A stretch of 41,002 nt of DNA from Nocardia thailandica NBRC 100428. GTDB taxonomy: Bacteria > Actinomycetota > Actinomycetes > Mycobacteriales > Mycobacteriaceae. The stretch lies in the NCBI RefSeq assembly GCF_000308795.1, contig NZ_BAGK01000170.1, positions 1-41,002 on the forward strand, read 5' to 3'. Of this stretch, positions 15,822 to 24,953 are shown piece after piece (the first letter of the stretch is position 1; each line of letters begins with the position of its first letter). The notes beneath the pieces are model-generated. The model made no database searches. It saw nothing but the letters and a program-made list of their open reading frames with translations, and was not told the origin of the DNA. A program made the translations under genes and the position numbers.

Positions 15822-16685
15822 TCACGGCAGGGTCAGGACCTCGGCGCCGGTGTCGGTCACGACCAGGGTGTGCTCGAACTGCGCGGTCCACTTGCGGTCC
15901 TTGGTGACCACGGTCCAGCCGTCGTCCCAGATGTCGTAGTCGATGCCGCCGAGGTTGATCATCGGTTCGATGGTGAAGGTCATGCCGGGCTCGATGACCG
16001 ACTCGATGCTGGGCTGGTCGTAGTGCAGGATGACCAGGCCGCTGTGGAAGGTGGGGCCGACGCCGTGGCCGGTGAAGTCGCGAACCACGCCGTAGCCGAA
16101 GCGGTTGGCGTAGGACTCGATGACGCGGCCGATGACGTTGAGCGCGCGCCCGGGCTTGACGGCCTTGATGGCGCGGTTGGTGGCCTCTTCGGTCCGTTCC
16201 ACGAGCAGGCGCACCTCCTCGTCGACGTCGCCGGCGAGGAAGGTCCGGTTGGTGTCGCCGTGCACGCCGTGGATGTAGGCGGTGACGTCGATGTTGACGA
16301 TGTCGCCGTCCTGGATCACGGTGGAGTCGGGGATGCCGTGGCAGATCACCTCGTTGAGGGAGGTGCAGCACGACTTCGGGAAGCCCTTGTAGCCCAGGGT
16401 CGAGGGGTAGGCGCCGTGATCGCACATGTACTCGTGGGCGATGCGGTCCAGTTCGTCGGTGGTCACGCCGGGCGCCACCGCCTTACCCGCCTCCTCGAGC
16501 GCCCGCGCCGCGATCCGGCCCGCGATGCGCATCTTCTCGATGGTCTCGGCGGTCTGCACCCAGGGCTCGCTGCCCTCGTTGGCGGTCTTCTTCCAGACGT
16601 ACTCCGGGCGTTCGATGGAACGGGGCACGTCGCGAATCGGCGACTGGACGCCGGGCACGAGCGGCTGACGGGTACTGACAGACAT
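15822..16685 (-). CDS. map: Type I methionine aminopeptidase
   Basis: Removes the initiator methionine from nascent proteins. It is 287 residues long, with an N-terminal extension of about 40 residues containing [17 protein letters not shown], as in mycobacterial MapB (Rv2861c). Catalytic His116 lies in VICHGIPD. The metal ligands are Asp133, Asp144, His207 ([10 protein letters not shown]), Glu240 (FTIEPM) and Glu271 (QFEHT), all in place. On its strand TAGTCT (16692-16697) ends 6 nt before the ATG, suggesting a leaderless transcript. cobQ follows about 70 bp downstream. Confidence 0.95.
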   Translation of the reverse strand: MSVSTRQPLVPGVQSPIRDVPRSIERPEYVWKKTANEGSEPWVQTAETIEKMRIAGRIAARALEEAGKAVAPGVTTDELDRIAHEYMCDHGAYPSTLGYKGFPKSCCTSLNEVICHGIPDSTVIQDGDIVNIDVTAYIHGVHGDTNRTFLAGDVDEEVRLLVERTEEATNRAIKAVKPGRALNVIGRVIESYANRFGYGVVRDFTGHGVGPTFHSGLVILHYDQPSIESVIEPGMTFTIEPMINLGGIDYDIWDDGWTVVTKDRKWTAQFEHTLVVTDTGAEVLTLP

Positions 16686-16691
16686 TTCACC

Positions 16692-16697
16692 AGACTA
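16692..16697 (-). promoter_or_regulatory. -10 hexamer of a probable leaderless promoter (map)
   Basis: TAGTCT on the minus strand, 6 nt from the map ATG. No clear -35 box. Confidence 0.35.
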
Positions 16698-16751
16698 ATG
16701 GGCGTGCCGTCGCGCGCCCACCCGGCGCCCACCCGCACACCGGAATGTTTT

Positions 16752-16773
16752 CGGACCACGGTCCGTTTAAGCT
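16752..16773 (+). promoter_or_regulatory. Inverted repeat next to the LLM oxidoreductase promoter
   Basis: CGGACC-AC-GGTCCG (16752-16765) lies immediately upstream of TAAGCT (16768-16773), a TANNNT -10 candidate, 32 nt before the ATG. A repressor bound here would block the promoter. Confidence 0.35.
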
Positions 16774-16805
16774 GACCAGCAACGCCGACCGGAAACGGAG
16801 CAGCC

Positions 16806-17816
16806 ATGGAACTGGGACTCACCACCTTCGCCGAGCGCTACGCGGTCGGCGACCGGCCCGCGCCGACGGCCGCCGAACGGTTGCGTCAGGTGGTCGACGA
16901 GGCGGTCGCGACCGAGGCCGCCGGCCTCGACGTCTACGGCGTCGGCGAGCACCACCGGGTCGATTTCGCGGCCTCGGCGCCCGCCGTCGTCCTGGCCGCC
17001 GCGGCCGCGCGCACCGAACGCATCCAGCTGACGAGCGCGGTGACGGTGCTGAGCTCCGCCGACCCGGTCCGGGTCTACCAGGAATTCGCGACCCTGGACG
17101 GCCTCTCGAACGGGCGCGCCGAGCTGATGGCCGGGCGCGGCTCGTTCACCGAGTCGTTCCCGCTGTTCGGCTACGACCTCGCCGACTACGACGCCCTGTT
17201 CGAGGAGAAGCTCGCGCTGCTGCTGCACCTGCGCGAGGAGGAACCCGTCACCTGGTCGGGCCGGTTCCGGGCGCCGCTGCGCGAGGCCGTGGTCTACCCG
17301 CGCACCGACGGCAGGCCGCTGCCGGTCTGGATCGCGGTCGGCGGCAGCCCGGAGTCGGTGGTCCGGGCGGGTCTGCTCGGCCTGCCGCTCGCGCTGGCGA
17401 TCATCGGCGGCCAGCCCGCCCGGTTCCGGCCCCTGGTCGACCTCTACCACCGGGCCCTCGAACAGGGCGGGCACGAACCACAGCCGGTCGCGGTCCACGC
17501 CCACGGCTACGTCGCCGACACCGACGACCGGGCGGTGGCCGACTTCTACGCCCCCTACGCGCGGGCCATGTCCGTGATCGGGCGGGAACGCGGCTGGGGA
17601 CCGATGACACGCGACCAGTTCGACGCCCTCCGCTCCCCGGGCGGCTCGTTGTTCGTCGGCTCCCCCGACCGCGTCGCGGAGAAGATCGCCGACGTGCGCG
17701 ACACCCTCGGCCTCGACCGATTCATGCTGCACACCAGCGTCGGCACCCTGCCGCCCGAGCAGGTGCTGCACAGCATCGAGCTGCTCGGGTCGAAGGTGGC
17801 GCCGCAGGTGCGCTGA
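16806..17816 (+). CDS. LLM-class flavin-dependent oxidoreductase
   Basis: 336-residue TIM-barrel flavoprotein of the bacterial-luciferase superfamily. Visible are LDVYGVGEHHRVDFAASAP, RIQLTSAVTVLSSADPVRVYQEFATLDGLSNGRAEL and GRGSF, followed by LPVWIAVGGSPESVVRAG and the late FVGSPDRVAEKI. This combination marks a subgroup that uses FMN or, in actinobacteria, sometimes F420; which one cannot be told here. Substrate unknown. GGAG lies about 4-7 nt before the ATG. A regulator gene follows 14 bp later. Confidence 0.85.
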   Translation: MELGLTTFAERYAVGDRPAPTAAERLRQVVDEAVATEAAGLDVYGVGEHHRVDFAASAPAVVLAAAAARTERIQLTSAVTVLSSADPVRVYQEFATLDGLSNGRAELMAGRGSFTESFPLFGYDLADYDALFEEKLALLLHLREEEPVTWSGRFRAPLREAVVYPRTDGRPLPVWIAVGGSPESVVRAGLLGLPLALAIIGGQPARFRPLVDLYHRALEQGGHEPQPVAVHAHGYVADTDDRAVADFYAPYARAMSVIGRERGWGPMTRDQFDALRSPGGSLFVGSPDRVAEKIADVRDTLGLDRFMLHTSVGTLPPEQVLHSIELLGSKVAPQVR

Positions 17817-17830
17817 CTACCGTGGACGGT

Positions 17831-18682
17831 ATGACGAGTGCGGCTTCGGTGGCGCGCCGGGCACAGCTCAAGGAATTCCTGCGGACCCGGCGGGCCCGGA
17901 TCGGCCCGGCCGAGGTGGGGCTGCCCGCGGCCGGGAACCGGCGGACGCCGGGACTGCGGCGCGAGGAACTGGCGATGCTCGCCGGGGTCGGGGTGTCCTG
18001 GTACACGTGGCTCGAGCAGGGGCGTGACATCACCGTCTCCGGCGACGTGCTCGACGCGGTGGCCCGGGTGCTGCGGCTCGACGACGCCGAGCGGGCGCAC
18101 CTGTACGTGCTGGCCGGGCTGAATCCGCCCGCGGTGGTCGGCTCCTCGGGGGCGGAGGTCGGCCCGGAGATCCGGGGGATCGTGGACGGCTGGGAGCGCG
18201 GTCCCGCGATCGTGCGGGACCGGTACTGGAACATCCTGGCGTTCAACGAACTCGCGGGCGCGGTCTTCGGCTGTGTGCCGGGCAGGCCGCACAACTGCCT
18301 GGTGACCTTCTTCACCAGTCCGCGCTATCGGGGGCTGCCCGCGCTGTGGGCCGACGCCGCGCCCGGGGTCGTCGCGGCCTATCGGGCCGACGCGGCGCGG
18401 GCGGCCGGGGACGGGGAGTTCCAGCGGGTCGCCGCCGAACTCGCGAGCCGTGACCCCGACTTCGCGCGGCTGTGGCAACGTCACGACGTGGGTGTGCCCG
18501 CGCAGGCGATCAACGCCCTGCGGCACCCGGACGCCGGAGAACTGTACTTCGACGCCACCACCCTGATCATCGCCGATCAGCCGGACCGCTCGCTGGTGCT
18601 CTACAACCCACGCCCGGACACCGGGACCGCCGAACGCCTGGCCGCCCTGCGGGCCTCCTCGCTCGCGAGCCGCACCGCGTGA
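17831..18682 (+). CDS. MmyB-like XRE-family transcriptional regulator
   Basis: 283-residue regulator. The N-terminal HTH contains LKEFLRTRRARIGP, TPGLRREELAMLAGVGVSWYTWLEQGRDITVSGDVLDAVARVLRLDDAERAHL, the usual start of this family. From about residue 105 the MmyB-like (PAS-like) ligand domain follows, with DRYWNILAFNELA, CLVTFFTSPRYR, the FARLWQRHDV motif and LYFDATTLIIADQPDRSLVLY. Family members often control an adjacent short-chain dehydrogenase, and one lies just downstream on the same strand. In-frame starts are ATG 17831 or GTG 17822. TACCGT at 17818-17823 could give a leaderless transcript. Confidence 0.85.
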   Translation: MTSAASVARRAQLKEFLRTRRARIGPAEVGLPAAGNRRTPGLRREELAMLAGVGVSWYTWLEQGRDITVSGDVLDAVARVLRLDDAERAHLYVLAGLNPPAVVGSSGAEVGPEIRGIVDGWERGPAIVRDRYWNILAFNELAGAVFGCVPGRPHNCLVTFFTSPRYRGLPALWADAAPGVVAAYRADAARAAGDGEFQRVAAELASRDPDFARLWQRHDVGVPAQAINALRHPDAGELYFDATTLIIADQPDRSLVLYNPRPDTGTAERLAALRASSLASRTA

Positions 18683-18751
18683 GGGTGGTGGTGGCACACC
18701 CCTGTTCACCACGCACTGGCGGCGCGCCCCGCGCCGGGCGAGGCTCGACCC

Positions 18752-19516
18752 ATGACGCACAACGGTTTCCGATTCGAGGGTAAGACGGCGCTGATCACCG
18801 GCGGGAGCAGCGGGATGGGCCTGGCGACCGCGCGCAGGCTGATCGACGAGGGCGCGCGGGTCGTCGTGACCGGACGGGATCGGACCCGGCTCGACGCGGC
18901 GGTCGCCTCGCTCGGCGCGGCGGCGCACGGGGTCGCGGGCGACGGCGGCGACCTCGCCGACGTCGACGCGCTGATCGCCGAGGTCCGCGCGCGGTTCGGG
19001 CACCTCGACGTGCTGTTCGCCAACGCGGGCATCGGGTCGTTCCAGCCGGTCGCCGAGGTGACCGAGGACCTGTTCGCCCGGGTCGTCGACAGCAACCTCA
19101 AGGCCGCGTTCTTCACCATCCAGCGGGCGCTGCCGATCCTGCGCGAGCACGGCGCGATCGTCGTCAACGCGTCCTTCGGCCTGCACCGCGGCGTGCCGGG
19201 CTCGGCGCTGTACGCAGCGAGCAAGGCCGCGGTGCACAACCTCACCCGTTCCCTCGCCGCGGAACTCGCGCCCCGCCGGATCCGGGTGAACTCCGTCAGC
19301 CCTGGCTACATCGACACCCCGGCCTTCCGCGCGGAACTCTCCGCCGCCGCCCGGGCCGGTGCGGCGGGATCGACGCCCGCGGGCCGGGTCGGCACCGCCG
19401 ACGACGTCGCCGCCGCGGTCGCGTTCCTCGCCTCCTCGGACGCCGCCTACGTCAACGGTCACGACCTGCGGGTGGACGGCGGCCTGACGGCGGTCGACAC
19501 CGGCGCGCTGCTCTGA
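18752..19516 (+). CDS. Short-chain dehydrogenase/reductase
   Basis: 254-residue classical SDR. NAD(P)-binding TGGSSGMG (16-23), then NAG, Ser in VVNASFG and the catalytic YAASK. C-terminal DGGLTAVD closes the fold. An Arg after the second strand (VTGRDRTRL) suggests NADPH preference. Substrate unknown. The MmyB-like regulator upstream is its likely controller. Start at ATG 18752; the upstream spacer of 69 bp contains GGTGGTGGTGG and a partner ACCAC, without a clear operator. Confidence 0.88.
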   Translation: MTHNGFRFEGKTALITGGSSGMGLATARRLIDEGARVVVTGRDRTRLDAAVASLGAAAHGVAGDGGDLADVDALIAEVRARFGHLDVLFANAGIGSFQPVAEVTEDLFARVVDSNLKAAFFTIQRALPILREHGAIVVNASFGLHRGVPGSALYAASKAAVHNLTRSLAAELAPRRIRVNSVSPGYIDTPAFRAELSAAARAGAAGSTPAGRVGTADDVAAAVAFLASSDAAYVNGHDLRVDGGLTAVDTGALL

Positions 19517-19538
19517 TCCCCCACGCGCCGACCGGATC

Positions 19539-19571
19539 CCGGCGCTCGCCCGCGCCGCGCGAGCACGCCGG
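19539..19571. terminator. Bidirectional hairpin between the SDR and DUF4126-like genes
   Basis: CCGGCGCTCGC (19539-19549) pairs with GCGAG plus CGCCGG (19559-19571), with a 2-nt bulge. It lies between convergent genes. Confidence 0.4.
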
Positions 19572-19600
19572 GCTCGTCGCGGCGGGCCGGGGCGGGCCGC

Positions 19601-20209
19601 TCACACCGGCGACGCCGCTCCCCCACCGGCGCGTGCCGCGCGGCGTTCCCTGCGGCGCCGCCGGTAGCGCCTGATCCGCGACCAGGACGCGTAGACGATC
19701 CACAACCCGACGGCCAGCACGATCGCGGCGATCACGGCCGCGAGGATCGGGAAGAAGACGGCGAGGGTGACCACGCCCGCCACGCCGAGGTCCTCGGCGG
19801 TGCTGACCACGACGTTGGTGACCGGTTCCGGCGAGGTGTTGATCGCCATGCGGGTGCCCGCCTTGACGACGTGGCTGGCCAGCGCGGTGGTGCCGCCGAC
19901 CGCGGCGGCGAACAGGGTGGGCAGGGAATCGTCCTGGCCGGCGATGAGCGCGGCGACGACGGCGCCCGACGCGGGACGCACGACGGTGTGGAAGGAATCC
20001 CAGAACGAATCCAGGTAGGGGATCTTGTCGGCGACCGCCTCCACGAGGAACAGCGCGGCCGCCGCGACCAGCACGTCGGTGCGTTGGAGGCCCGGCGGGA
20101 CGTCGGCGGCCCAGCCGATGCGGCCGAACAGGCCGAGCAGGAACACCACCGCGTAGGCGTTGATCCCGCTGGCCCAGCCCGCGGTGAAGATCAGGGGTAG
20201 TACGGACAC
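19601..20209 (-). CDS. DUF4126-like membrane protein
   Basis: 202-residue membrane protein, starting at GTG 20209 (VSVLPLIFTAGWASGINAY). Several hydrophobic segments are visible: about 5-25, 48-60, 80-115 with the Gly/Ala-rich ALIAGQDDSLPTLFAAAVGGTTALASHVVKAGTR, and 145-175. It ends in a very basic tail RIRRYRRRRRERRAARA. The layout resembles DUF4126, whose function is unknown. TACGAT (20216-20221) lies 6 nt before the GTG. It is downstream of the phosphonate operon on the same strand, but its own promoter suggests it is separate. Confidence 0.72.
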   Translation of the reverse strand: MSVLPLIFTAGWASGINAYAVVFLLGLFGRIGWAADVPPGLQRTDVLVAAAALFLVEAVADKIPYLDSFWDSFHTVVRPASGAVVAALIAGQDDSLPTLFAAAVGGTTALASHVVKAGTRMAINTSPEPVTNVVVSTAEDLGVAGVVTLAVFFPILAAVIAAIVLAVGLWIVYASWSRIRRYRRRRRERRAARAGGGAASPV

Positions 20210-20215
20210 GGATTC

Positions 20216-20221
20216 ATCGTA
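20216..20221 (-). promoter_or_regulatory. -10 hexamer of a probable leaderless promoter (DUF4126-like gene)
   Basis: TACGAT on the minus strand, 6 nt from the GTG start; this position supports that start codon. Confidence 0.35.
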
Positions 20222-20247
20222 TGGCCGCCGGGTGACTGCGGGCCCGA

Positions 20248-21045
20248 TCAGCGCAGGGCGGCCCGCCCGCGCAGCCGGCCGAGCACGACGAGGGCGAGCA
20301 GCGTCACCGCGACCAGCACCGTCGTCCCGGCCGCGGCGTCGAAGATCTCGCCGCGGTCGGTCTGGGCGAAGATGCTCACCGGCAGCGTCTTCCAGGTGGC
20401 CGGGTAGACCATGATGGTCGCGCCGAGCTCGCCCATCGACAGCGCGATCGCCAGCCCCGCCGCGGCCCCCAGGGCGGGCAGCAGCAGCGGCAGCGTCACC
20501 TGGCACAGCACCCGGACCGGTCCGGCGCCGAGCGATTCGGCGGCCTGCCGGTAGGCGGGGTCGAGGCGGTCCAGCGCCGCGGACACGGCGCTGAACGCGT
20601 ACGCCAGGACGAGCACGGTGTGGGCGAGGACGACGATCCACGTGGTGCCGCCCAGCAGCAGCGGCCGCTGGTTGAAGGCGATGAGCACGCCGAGGCCGAT
20701 CGCCACCGACGGCACCGCGACCGGCAGGTGGAACACGGCGTCGGTGCCTCGGCGCACCCACGACGGCGCCTCGCGGGCGGCCAGCGCGGCCCAGGTCCCC
20801 AGCACCAGCGCGACCGCGCCCGCCAGCAACGCGGTCTGCAGGCTGACCGACAGGCTCGCCAGCTGCTCTCCCGAGAGCGCGGCGGCGAGGTGGCCGGTGC
20901 CCAGGTCCGAGGGCAGCGGCCCGGTCCAGCGGCCCGCCAGCGCGGCGAGGACGACGGTGGCCAGCGGCGCGACGAACACGACGAGCACGACGAGCGCGAA
21001 CACGGCGATCAGCACAGCCCTGCCGCGGCGGGTCCAGACGAGCAC
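20248..21045 (-). CDS. phnV: ABC transporter permease, aminoethylphosphonate type (second permease)
   Basis: 265-residue inner-membrane permease with about six hydrophobic segments. The coupling loop is YRQAAESLGAGPVRVLCQVTLPLLLP, the EAA motif that docks on the ATPase. It begins at GTG 21045, 3 bp after the first permease, and is the last gene of the operon. Assignment to 2-aminoethylphosphonate-like substrates comes from the operon, which also holds phosphonatase-like and FAD oxidoreductase genes, not from the permease alone. Confidence 0.85.
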   Translation of the reverse strand: MLVWTRRGRAVLIAVFALVVLVVFVAPLATVVLAALAGRWTGPLPSDLGTGHLAAALSGEQLASLSVSLQTALLAGAVALVLGTWAALAAREAPSWVRRGTDAVFHLPVAVPSVAIGLGVLIAFNQRPLLLGGTTWIVVLAHTVLVLAYAFSAVSAALDRLDPAYRQAAESLGAGPVRVLCQVTLPLLLPALGAAAGLAIALSMGELGATIMVYPATWKTLPVSIFAQTDRGEIFDAAAGTTVLVAVTLLALVVLGRLRGRAALR

Positions 21046-21048
21046 GGT

Positions 21049-21936
21049 TCAGGCCCCCTTCCGGTGGGTGACGCGGGCGAAGATCAGGCGATAGCCGAGG
21101 TACAGGGTCAGCGACAGCGCCACCTGCACGGTGGCCAGGACGGCCGCGCCGGGCAGGTCGAAGGTGACGATGCCGCGGGTGTAGATCAGCGCGGGCAGCG
21201 TGATGACGCCCTTCGCGCCGGTGAACAGGACGATGCCGAACTCGTTGAGGGTCAGCAGCAGGACGAGGCTGCCGCCCGCGGCCAGCGCGGGCCACGCCTC
21301 GGGCAACACGATCTGCCGCAGCACGCGCCAGGGCGAGGCGCCGAGCGCGGCCGCCACGTCGAGCTGTTCGCGCGGCAGCTGCGCGAAGGAGGCCAGCAGC
21401 GGCCGGACGACGAACGGGGTGAAGAAGGTGACCTCGGCCAGCACCACCCCGAGCGGGGTGGTGAGGAAATCCAGCGCGGGGGTTGGGCTCCCGGTGATCC
21501 GGGCGATCAGCGCGTTGACCGCGCCCGCGGTGCCGTAGAGGAAGGTGAAGGCGAGCGTGATCAGGAAGGACGGCAGCGTCAGCACCGTGTCGATCAGCCT
21601 GCCGACCACTGCGGATCCGGGGAACGGGACGAAGGCGAGCACGACCGCCAGGAAGGTGCCGAGCACCAGGCAGCCGAGCGTGGAGCAGGCCGCGATGGAC
21701 ACGGTGCGCCAGAGCGCGTCGCGGAACTGCGGCGACCCGACCACCGATGTCCACACCGACAGGCCGCGGCCGGTGGGCGTGACGGTGGACTCGGTCAGCA
21801 CCCGCAGGATCGGGTAGCCCGCGATCAGCGCGACGACGGTCACCGGCGGCAGCGTCCACCACACGGCGGCCCGCACCCGGCGCGGGCGCGGCACGGAGAC
21901 CCGGGCGGGCGGCGGGGTCGTGACGGCGGTGTTCAC
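21049..21936 (-). CDS. phnU: ABC transporter permease, aminoethylphosphonate type (first permease)
   Basis: 295-residue permease with an N-terminal cytosolic stretch, then about six membrane segments. EAA loop: LDVAAALGASPWRVLRQIVLPEAWPAL. Starts at GTG 21936, whose GTGA overlaps the stop of the ATPase gene; the frame upstream is open, but that is the shadow of the ATPase. It pairs with the following permease to form the heterodimeric channel. Confidence 0.85.
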   Translation of the reverse strand: MNTAVTTPPPARVSVPRPRRVRAAVWWTLPPVTVVALIAGYPILRVLTESTVTPTGRGLSVWTSVVGSPQFRDALWRTVSIAACSTLGCLVLGTFLAVVLAFVPFPGSAVVGRLIDTVLTLPSFLITLAFTFLYGTAGAVNALIARITGSPTPALDFLTTPLGVVLAEVTFFTPFVVRPLLASFAQLPREQLDVAAALGASPWRVLRQIVLPEAWPALAAGGSLVLLLTLNEFGIVLFTGAKGVITLPALIYTRGIVTFDLPGAAVLATVQVALSLTLYLGYRLIFARVTHRKGA

Positions 21937-23099
21937 GAGCGCTCCACCGCCGCGGGGATCAGCACGCCCGCCGGGTCGGCGAAGCGGAGGCCGACCCGGG
22001 CGCCGGGCGCGTGGGTGTGCCGCCCCGGGACGTCGGCGGCGATCTCGGTGTCGAGGCCGGGGAGCGCGACCGAGACGCGCGTGGTCGCGCCGCGCCACAC
22101 GCTCGACACCACGGTGCCCGCGATCGACTCGGCGGCGCCGGCCGCGCCGAGCCGGACGGTGTGCGGACGCACGCAGAGCAGGGCCGCGCTGTCCGGCGCC
22201 CAATCACCCTGACCCACCCCGGGTTCGGGCGCGTGCGCGCGCAGGGTGGCGGTGCCCGCAGTGACCAGCGCGCTGCCGCCTGCGACCCGGTTGACCGTGC
22301 AGAGCACCAGGTTCGCCCCGCCGAGGAAGGCGGCGGTGAACCCGGAAGGCGGGCGCTGCCACAGGTTCTCGGCGGTGTCGATGTCGACCAGGCGGGCATC
22401 GCGCATCACCGCGATGCGGTCGGCCAGCGCCAGCGCCTCTGATTGATCGTGGGTCACGTACATCATGGCGGTGCCGGGCAGCGCGGTGCGCAGGTCGCGC
22501 AGCTCGCCGAGCATCGACTGCCGCAGCTGCGCGTCGAGGGCGGCCAGGGGCTCGTCGAGCAGCAGCACCTTCGGCCGGATGGCCAGGGCGCGGGCGATCG
22601 CGACCCGCTGCTGCTGGCCGCCGGAGAGCTCGCGGGGCAGCCGGTCGGCATACCCCGCCATGCCGACCATCTCCAGCACCTCCGCCACGCGCGGGGCGAT
22701 CTCGGCGCGGCGGACCCGCTGCGCCCGCAGGCCGAAGGCCACGTTGCCGCGCACGGTCATGTGCGGGAACAGCGCGTAGGACTGGACGACCACGCCGATC
22801 CCGCGCCGCGCGGGCGGCAGATCGGTGACGTCGCGGCCTGCCAGCCGCACCGTGCCCGTGGTCGGCCGGACGAAACCGGCCAGCGCCTTGAGCGCGGTGG
22901 ACTTGCCCGAACCGCTCGGCCCGAGGAGCGCGACGGTCTCCCCGGCCGCGACGCGCAGTGAGAAGTCGCGCAGGGCGACCGCCGCGGCGCGACCGCGCCC
23001 GTAGCTGACCCCGACCCGGTCGAACACGATGGCGGGTTCGGCCGTCGAGTCGGTGGCCGTCGTGGCGGATCGGGTCCGGATTCCGTGTCCGTCGTTCAT
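21933..23099 (-). CDS. phnT: ABC transporter ATPase, aminoethylphosphonate type
   Basis: 388-residue ATPase of the importer type. Walker A GPSGSGKST (60-68), Q-loop VVVQSYALFPHM, signature LSGGQQQR (158-165), Walker B VLLLDEP (178-184), H-loop YVTHDQSEA. A TOBE-like C-terminal domain follows about residue 270 (LCVRPHTVRL, GTVVSSVWRGATTRVSV). All catalytic residues are normal, unlike the isolated ATPase at 6699. Located 28 bp after the binding-protein gene and overlapping the first permease gene. Confidence 0.9.
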   Translation of the reverse strand: MNDGHGIRTRSATTATDSTAEPAIVFDRVGVSYGRGRAAAVALRDFSLRVAAGETVALLGPSGSGKSTALKALAGFVRPTTGTVRLAGRDVTDLPPARRGIGVVVQSYALFPHMTVRGNVAFGLRAQRVRRAEIAPRVAEVLEMVGMAGYADRLPRELSGGQQQRVAIARALAIRPKVLLLDEPLAALDAQLRQSMLGELRDLRTALPGTAMMYVTHDQSEALALADRIAVMRDARLVDIDTAENLWQRPPSGFTAAFLGGANLVLCTVNRVAGGSALVTAGTATLRAHAPEPGVGQGDWAPDSAALLCVRPHTVRLGAAGAAESIAGTVVSSVWRGATTRVSVALPGLDTEIAADVPGRHTHAPGARVGLRFADPAGVLIPAAVERS

Positions 23100-23127
23100 C
23101 GTTCGCGCTCCTCGTGGCCCGCGCCGC

Positions 23128-24183
23128 TCAGCTGCCGGTGGCCTTCTGGTACGCGGCCAGGTCCGCGTCCAGCTCGCTCAGGACCTTGGTCCAGTCCACG
23201 GGCAGTACCTCGACGCCCCGCAGCACCGTGGTCGGGCCCGCGGTCTCCCCGGCGCGCAGTTCCGCGCGGGCGGGAACGGCGAAGGCCTCCGGGCCCAGCT
23301 TCGCCTGCGCCTCCGCGCCGAGCAGGTAGGTCATCAGCCGGGTGGCGGCGTCCTTGTGCGGGGCGCCCTTGGCCAGGCCCATCACGTACGGGACGGCGAC
23401 GGTGGAGCGCTTGCCGTCCGCGCCCGCGGGGAAGAACACCGAGAACGTCGATCCCTTCTCCCGCACCGTGGTCAGGTTCATCTGGACGTCGCCGTTGGCC
23501 ACCAGCAGCTCGCCCTTGTCGACCTTGGCCTGCAGCTTGCCGGTCGAGGAGGACGGGCCGACGTTGTTGGCCTGCAGCCTGCCCAGGTAGTCCAGCGCGC
23601 CCTGCTTGCCGAGCAGCTGCTGCAGCAGGATCAGCACGGCGGTGCCGTCGCCCGCCTGGCCGGGGGTCGAATACTGCAGCTTGCCCTTGTATTCCGGCTT
23701 CAGCAGGTCGTCCCAGGTCAGCGCGCTCGCGTCGACCGACCCGTTGGCGATGAAGCACAGGTAGTTGTTGGCCAGGGTCACGTAGGTGCCGTCGGGGTCC
23801 TTGTCCGCGGCGGGCACGGCCGAGGTGTCGATCCCGCTGGGCTGCAGCAGGCCCGCGGCCTCGGCCTTCTGGATGAACGGCGGCAGGGTGACCACGAGGT
23901 CGGCCTGCGGGTTGGACTGCTCCTTGTCCACCCGGTTGACCACCTCCCCGGACCCGGCCTCGACCAGGTCGACCGCGATGCCGGTCTGCGCGGTGAACTC
24001 GGCGAAGCGGTTCTTGTACCAGCCGCCGACGCCGTCGGCGGAGTACACGGTGACGGTGTCGCCGCCGGAGGAACCGGTGCCGGTGCCGCCGCAGCCCGCG
24101 GTCAGCGCGGCCGCGGTGGTTGCCGCGAGCAGCAGCACGGCGAGTCGGGTCGGGCGGCGGCGCGTGAGGGGAGGAATACGCAC
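23128..24183 (-). CDS. phnS: Phosphonate ABC transporter substrate-binding lipoprotein
   Basis: 351-residue extracytoplasmic binding protein. It has a lipoprotein signal peptide with a twin-Arg-like basic start (TRRRPTRLAVLLLA) and lipobox LTAGC (Cys31). The mature protein has VTVYSADGVGGWYKNRFAEFTAQTGIAVDLVEAGSGEVVNRVDKEQSNPQADLVV, typical of the iron/2-aminoethylphosphonate type (cluster F). The start is GTG 24183; the gap to the phosphonatase-like gene is 72 bp. Iron(III) binding proteins share this fold, but the catabolic neighbours favour a phosphonate. Confidence 0.88.
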   Translation of the reverse strand: MRIPPLTRRRPTRLAVLLLAATTAAALTAGCGGTGTGSSGGDTVTVYSADGVGGWYKNRFAEFTAQTGIAVDLVEAGSGEVVNRVDKEQSNPQADLVVTLPPFIQKAEAAGLLQPSGIDTSAVPAADKDPDGTYVTLANNYLCFIANGSVDASALTWDDLLKPEYKGKLQYSTPGQAGDGTAVLILLQQLLGKQGALDYLGRLQANNVGPSSSTGKLQAKVDKGELLVANGDVQMNLTTVREKGSTFSVFFPAGADGKRSTVAVPYVMGLAKGAPHKDAATRLMTYLLGAEAQAKLGPEAFAVPARAELRAGETAGPTTVLRGVEVLPVDWTKVLSELDADLAAYQKATGS

Positions 24184-24255
24184 GGTGACAGCAACTTTCG
24201 CTCTGGTTCGAGGGGAGGTCGGAGGGACGGGAACCGGCGGCGGGACGCGCCGGGG

Positions 24256-24945
24256 TCAGGGGCGCGGGCCGAGGACCAGCGCGGGGAAGTCGGCGACCGA
24301 GTCGACGACATGGGTGGCGCCCGCGGCGCGCAGCTGCTCGGCGGTGTGCGCGCCGGTGCGGGTGCCCGCGACGATGCCCGCGCCCGCGGCGAGGCCGGTG
24401 CCGATGTCGCTGGTGGTGTCGCCGAGGACCGCGACGCGGTCGACCGCGTCGACGCCGAGGCGCAGCACGGCGGTGAGCACCAGGTCCGGGTAGGGGCGGC
24501 CGCGGCCGGCCTGCGCGGGGGCGAGGGTGAGGTCGGCCAGGTCGGTCCAGCCGAGCGCGGCGAGCAGGCGGTCCTGGGTGCTCCGGCTGAACCCGGTGGT
24601 CAGGGCGACCTTGACACCCGCCTCGCGCAGGGTGCCGATCGCCGCGGCCGCGCCGGGGATCGGCGCGACGCCGCCCGCGTCGACCAGGTCGGAGTAGGCG
24701 GCCTCGAAGGCGCGGTTGGCGGCCGCGGCGCGGTCCTCATCCCCGAGCAGGGCACGGAAGACCACGATCTTGGACTGCCCCATGGTGTCGAGCACGTACC
24801 GCCGCGCGGCCTCGCGTTCGGGCCCCGCGGCGGGGATGCCCGCGCTGGTGGCGGCGGCGTCGAAGGCGCGCAGCACCAGCCCGTCGTCGGCGACGGTGGT
24901 ACCCGCCATGTCGAGCACGGCGAGCTGGATGGTGTTCTCCGGCAC
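24256..24945 (-). CDS. Phosphonatase-like HAD hydrolase
   Basis: 229-residue HAD-superfamily hydrolase of the phosphonatase-like clade (TIGR03351 type). The first motif is LDMAGTT, the DxAGT form of PhnX-like enzymes. The cap segment DTMGQSKIVVFRALLG carries a Lys where phosphonatase has its Schiff-base Lys. Later motifs are ALTTGFSR and VLGDTTSDIGTGLAAGA. It would hydrolyse the C-P bond of a phosphono-aldehyde made by the upstream oxidoreductase. Starts at GTG 24945 with a GAGGA ribosome-binding site that overlaps the stop of the oxidoreductase gene. Confidence 0.88.
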   Translation of the reverse strand: MPENTIQLAVLDMAGTTVADDGLVLRAFDAAATSAGIPAAGPEREAARRYVLDTMGQSKIVVFRALLGDEDRAAAANRAFEAAYSDLVDAGGVAPIPGAAAAIGTLREAGVKVALTTGFSRSTQDRLLAALGWTDLADLTLAPAQAGRGRPYPDLVLTAVLRLGVDAVDRVAVLGDTTSDIGTGLAAGAGIVAGTRTGAHTAEQLRAAGATHVVDSVADFPALVLGPRP

Positions 24946-24953
24946 GGTGTTCC

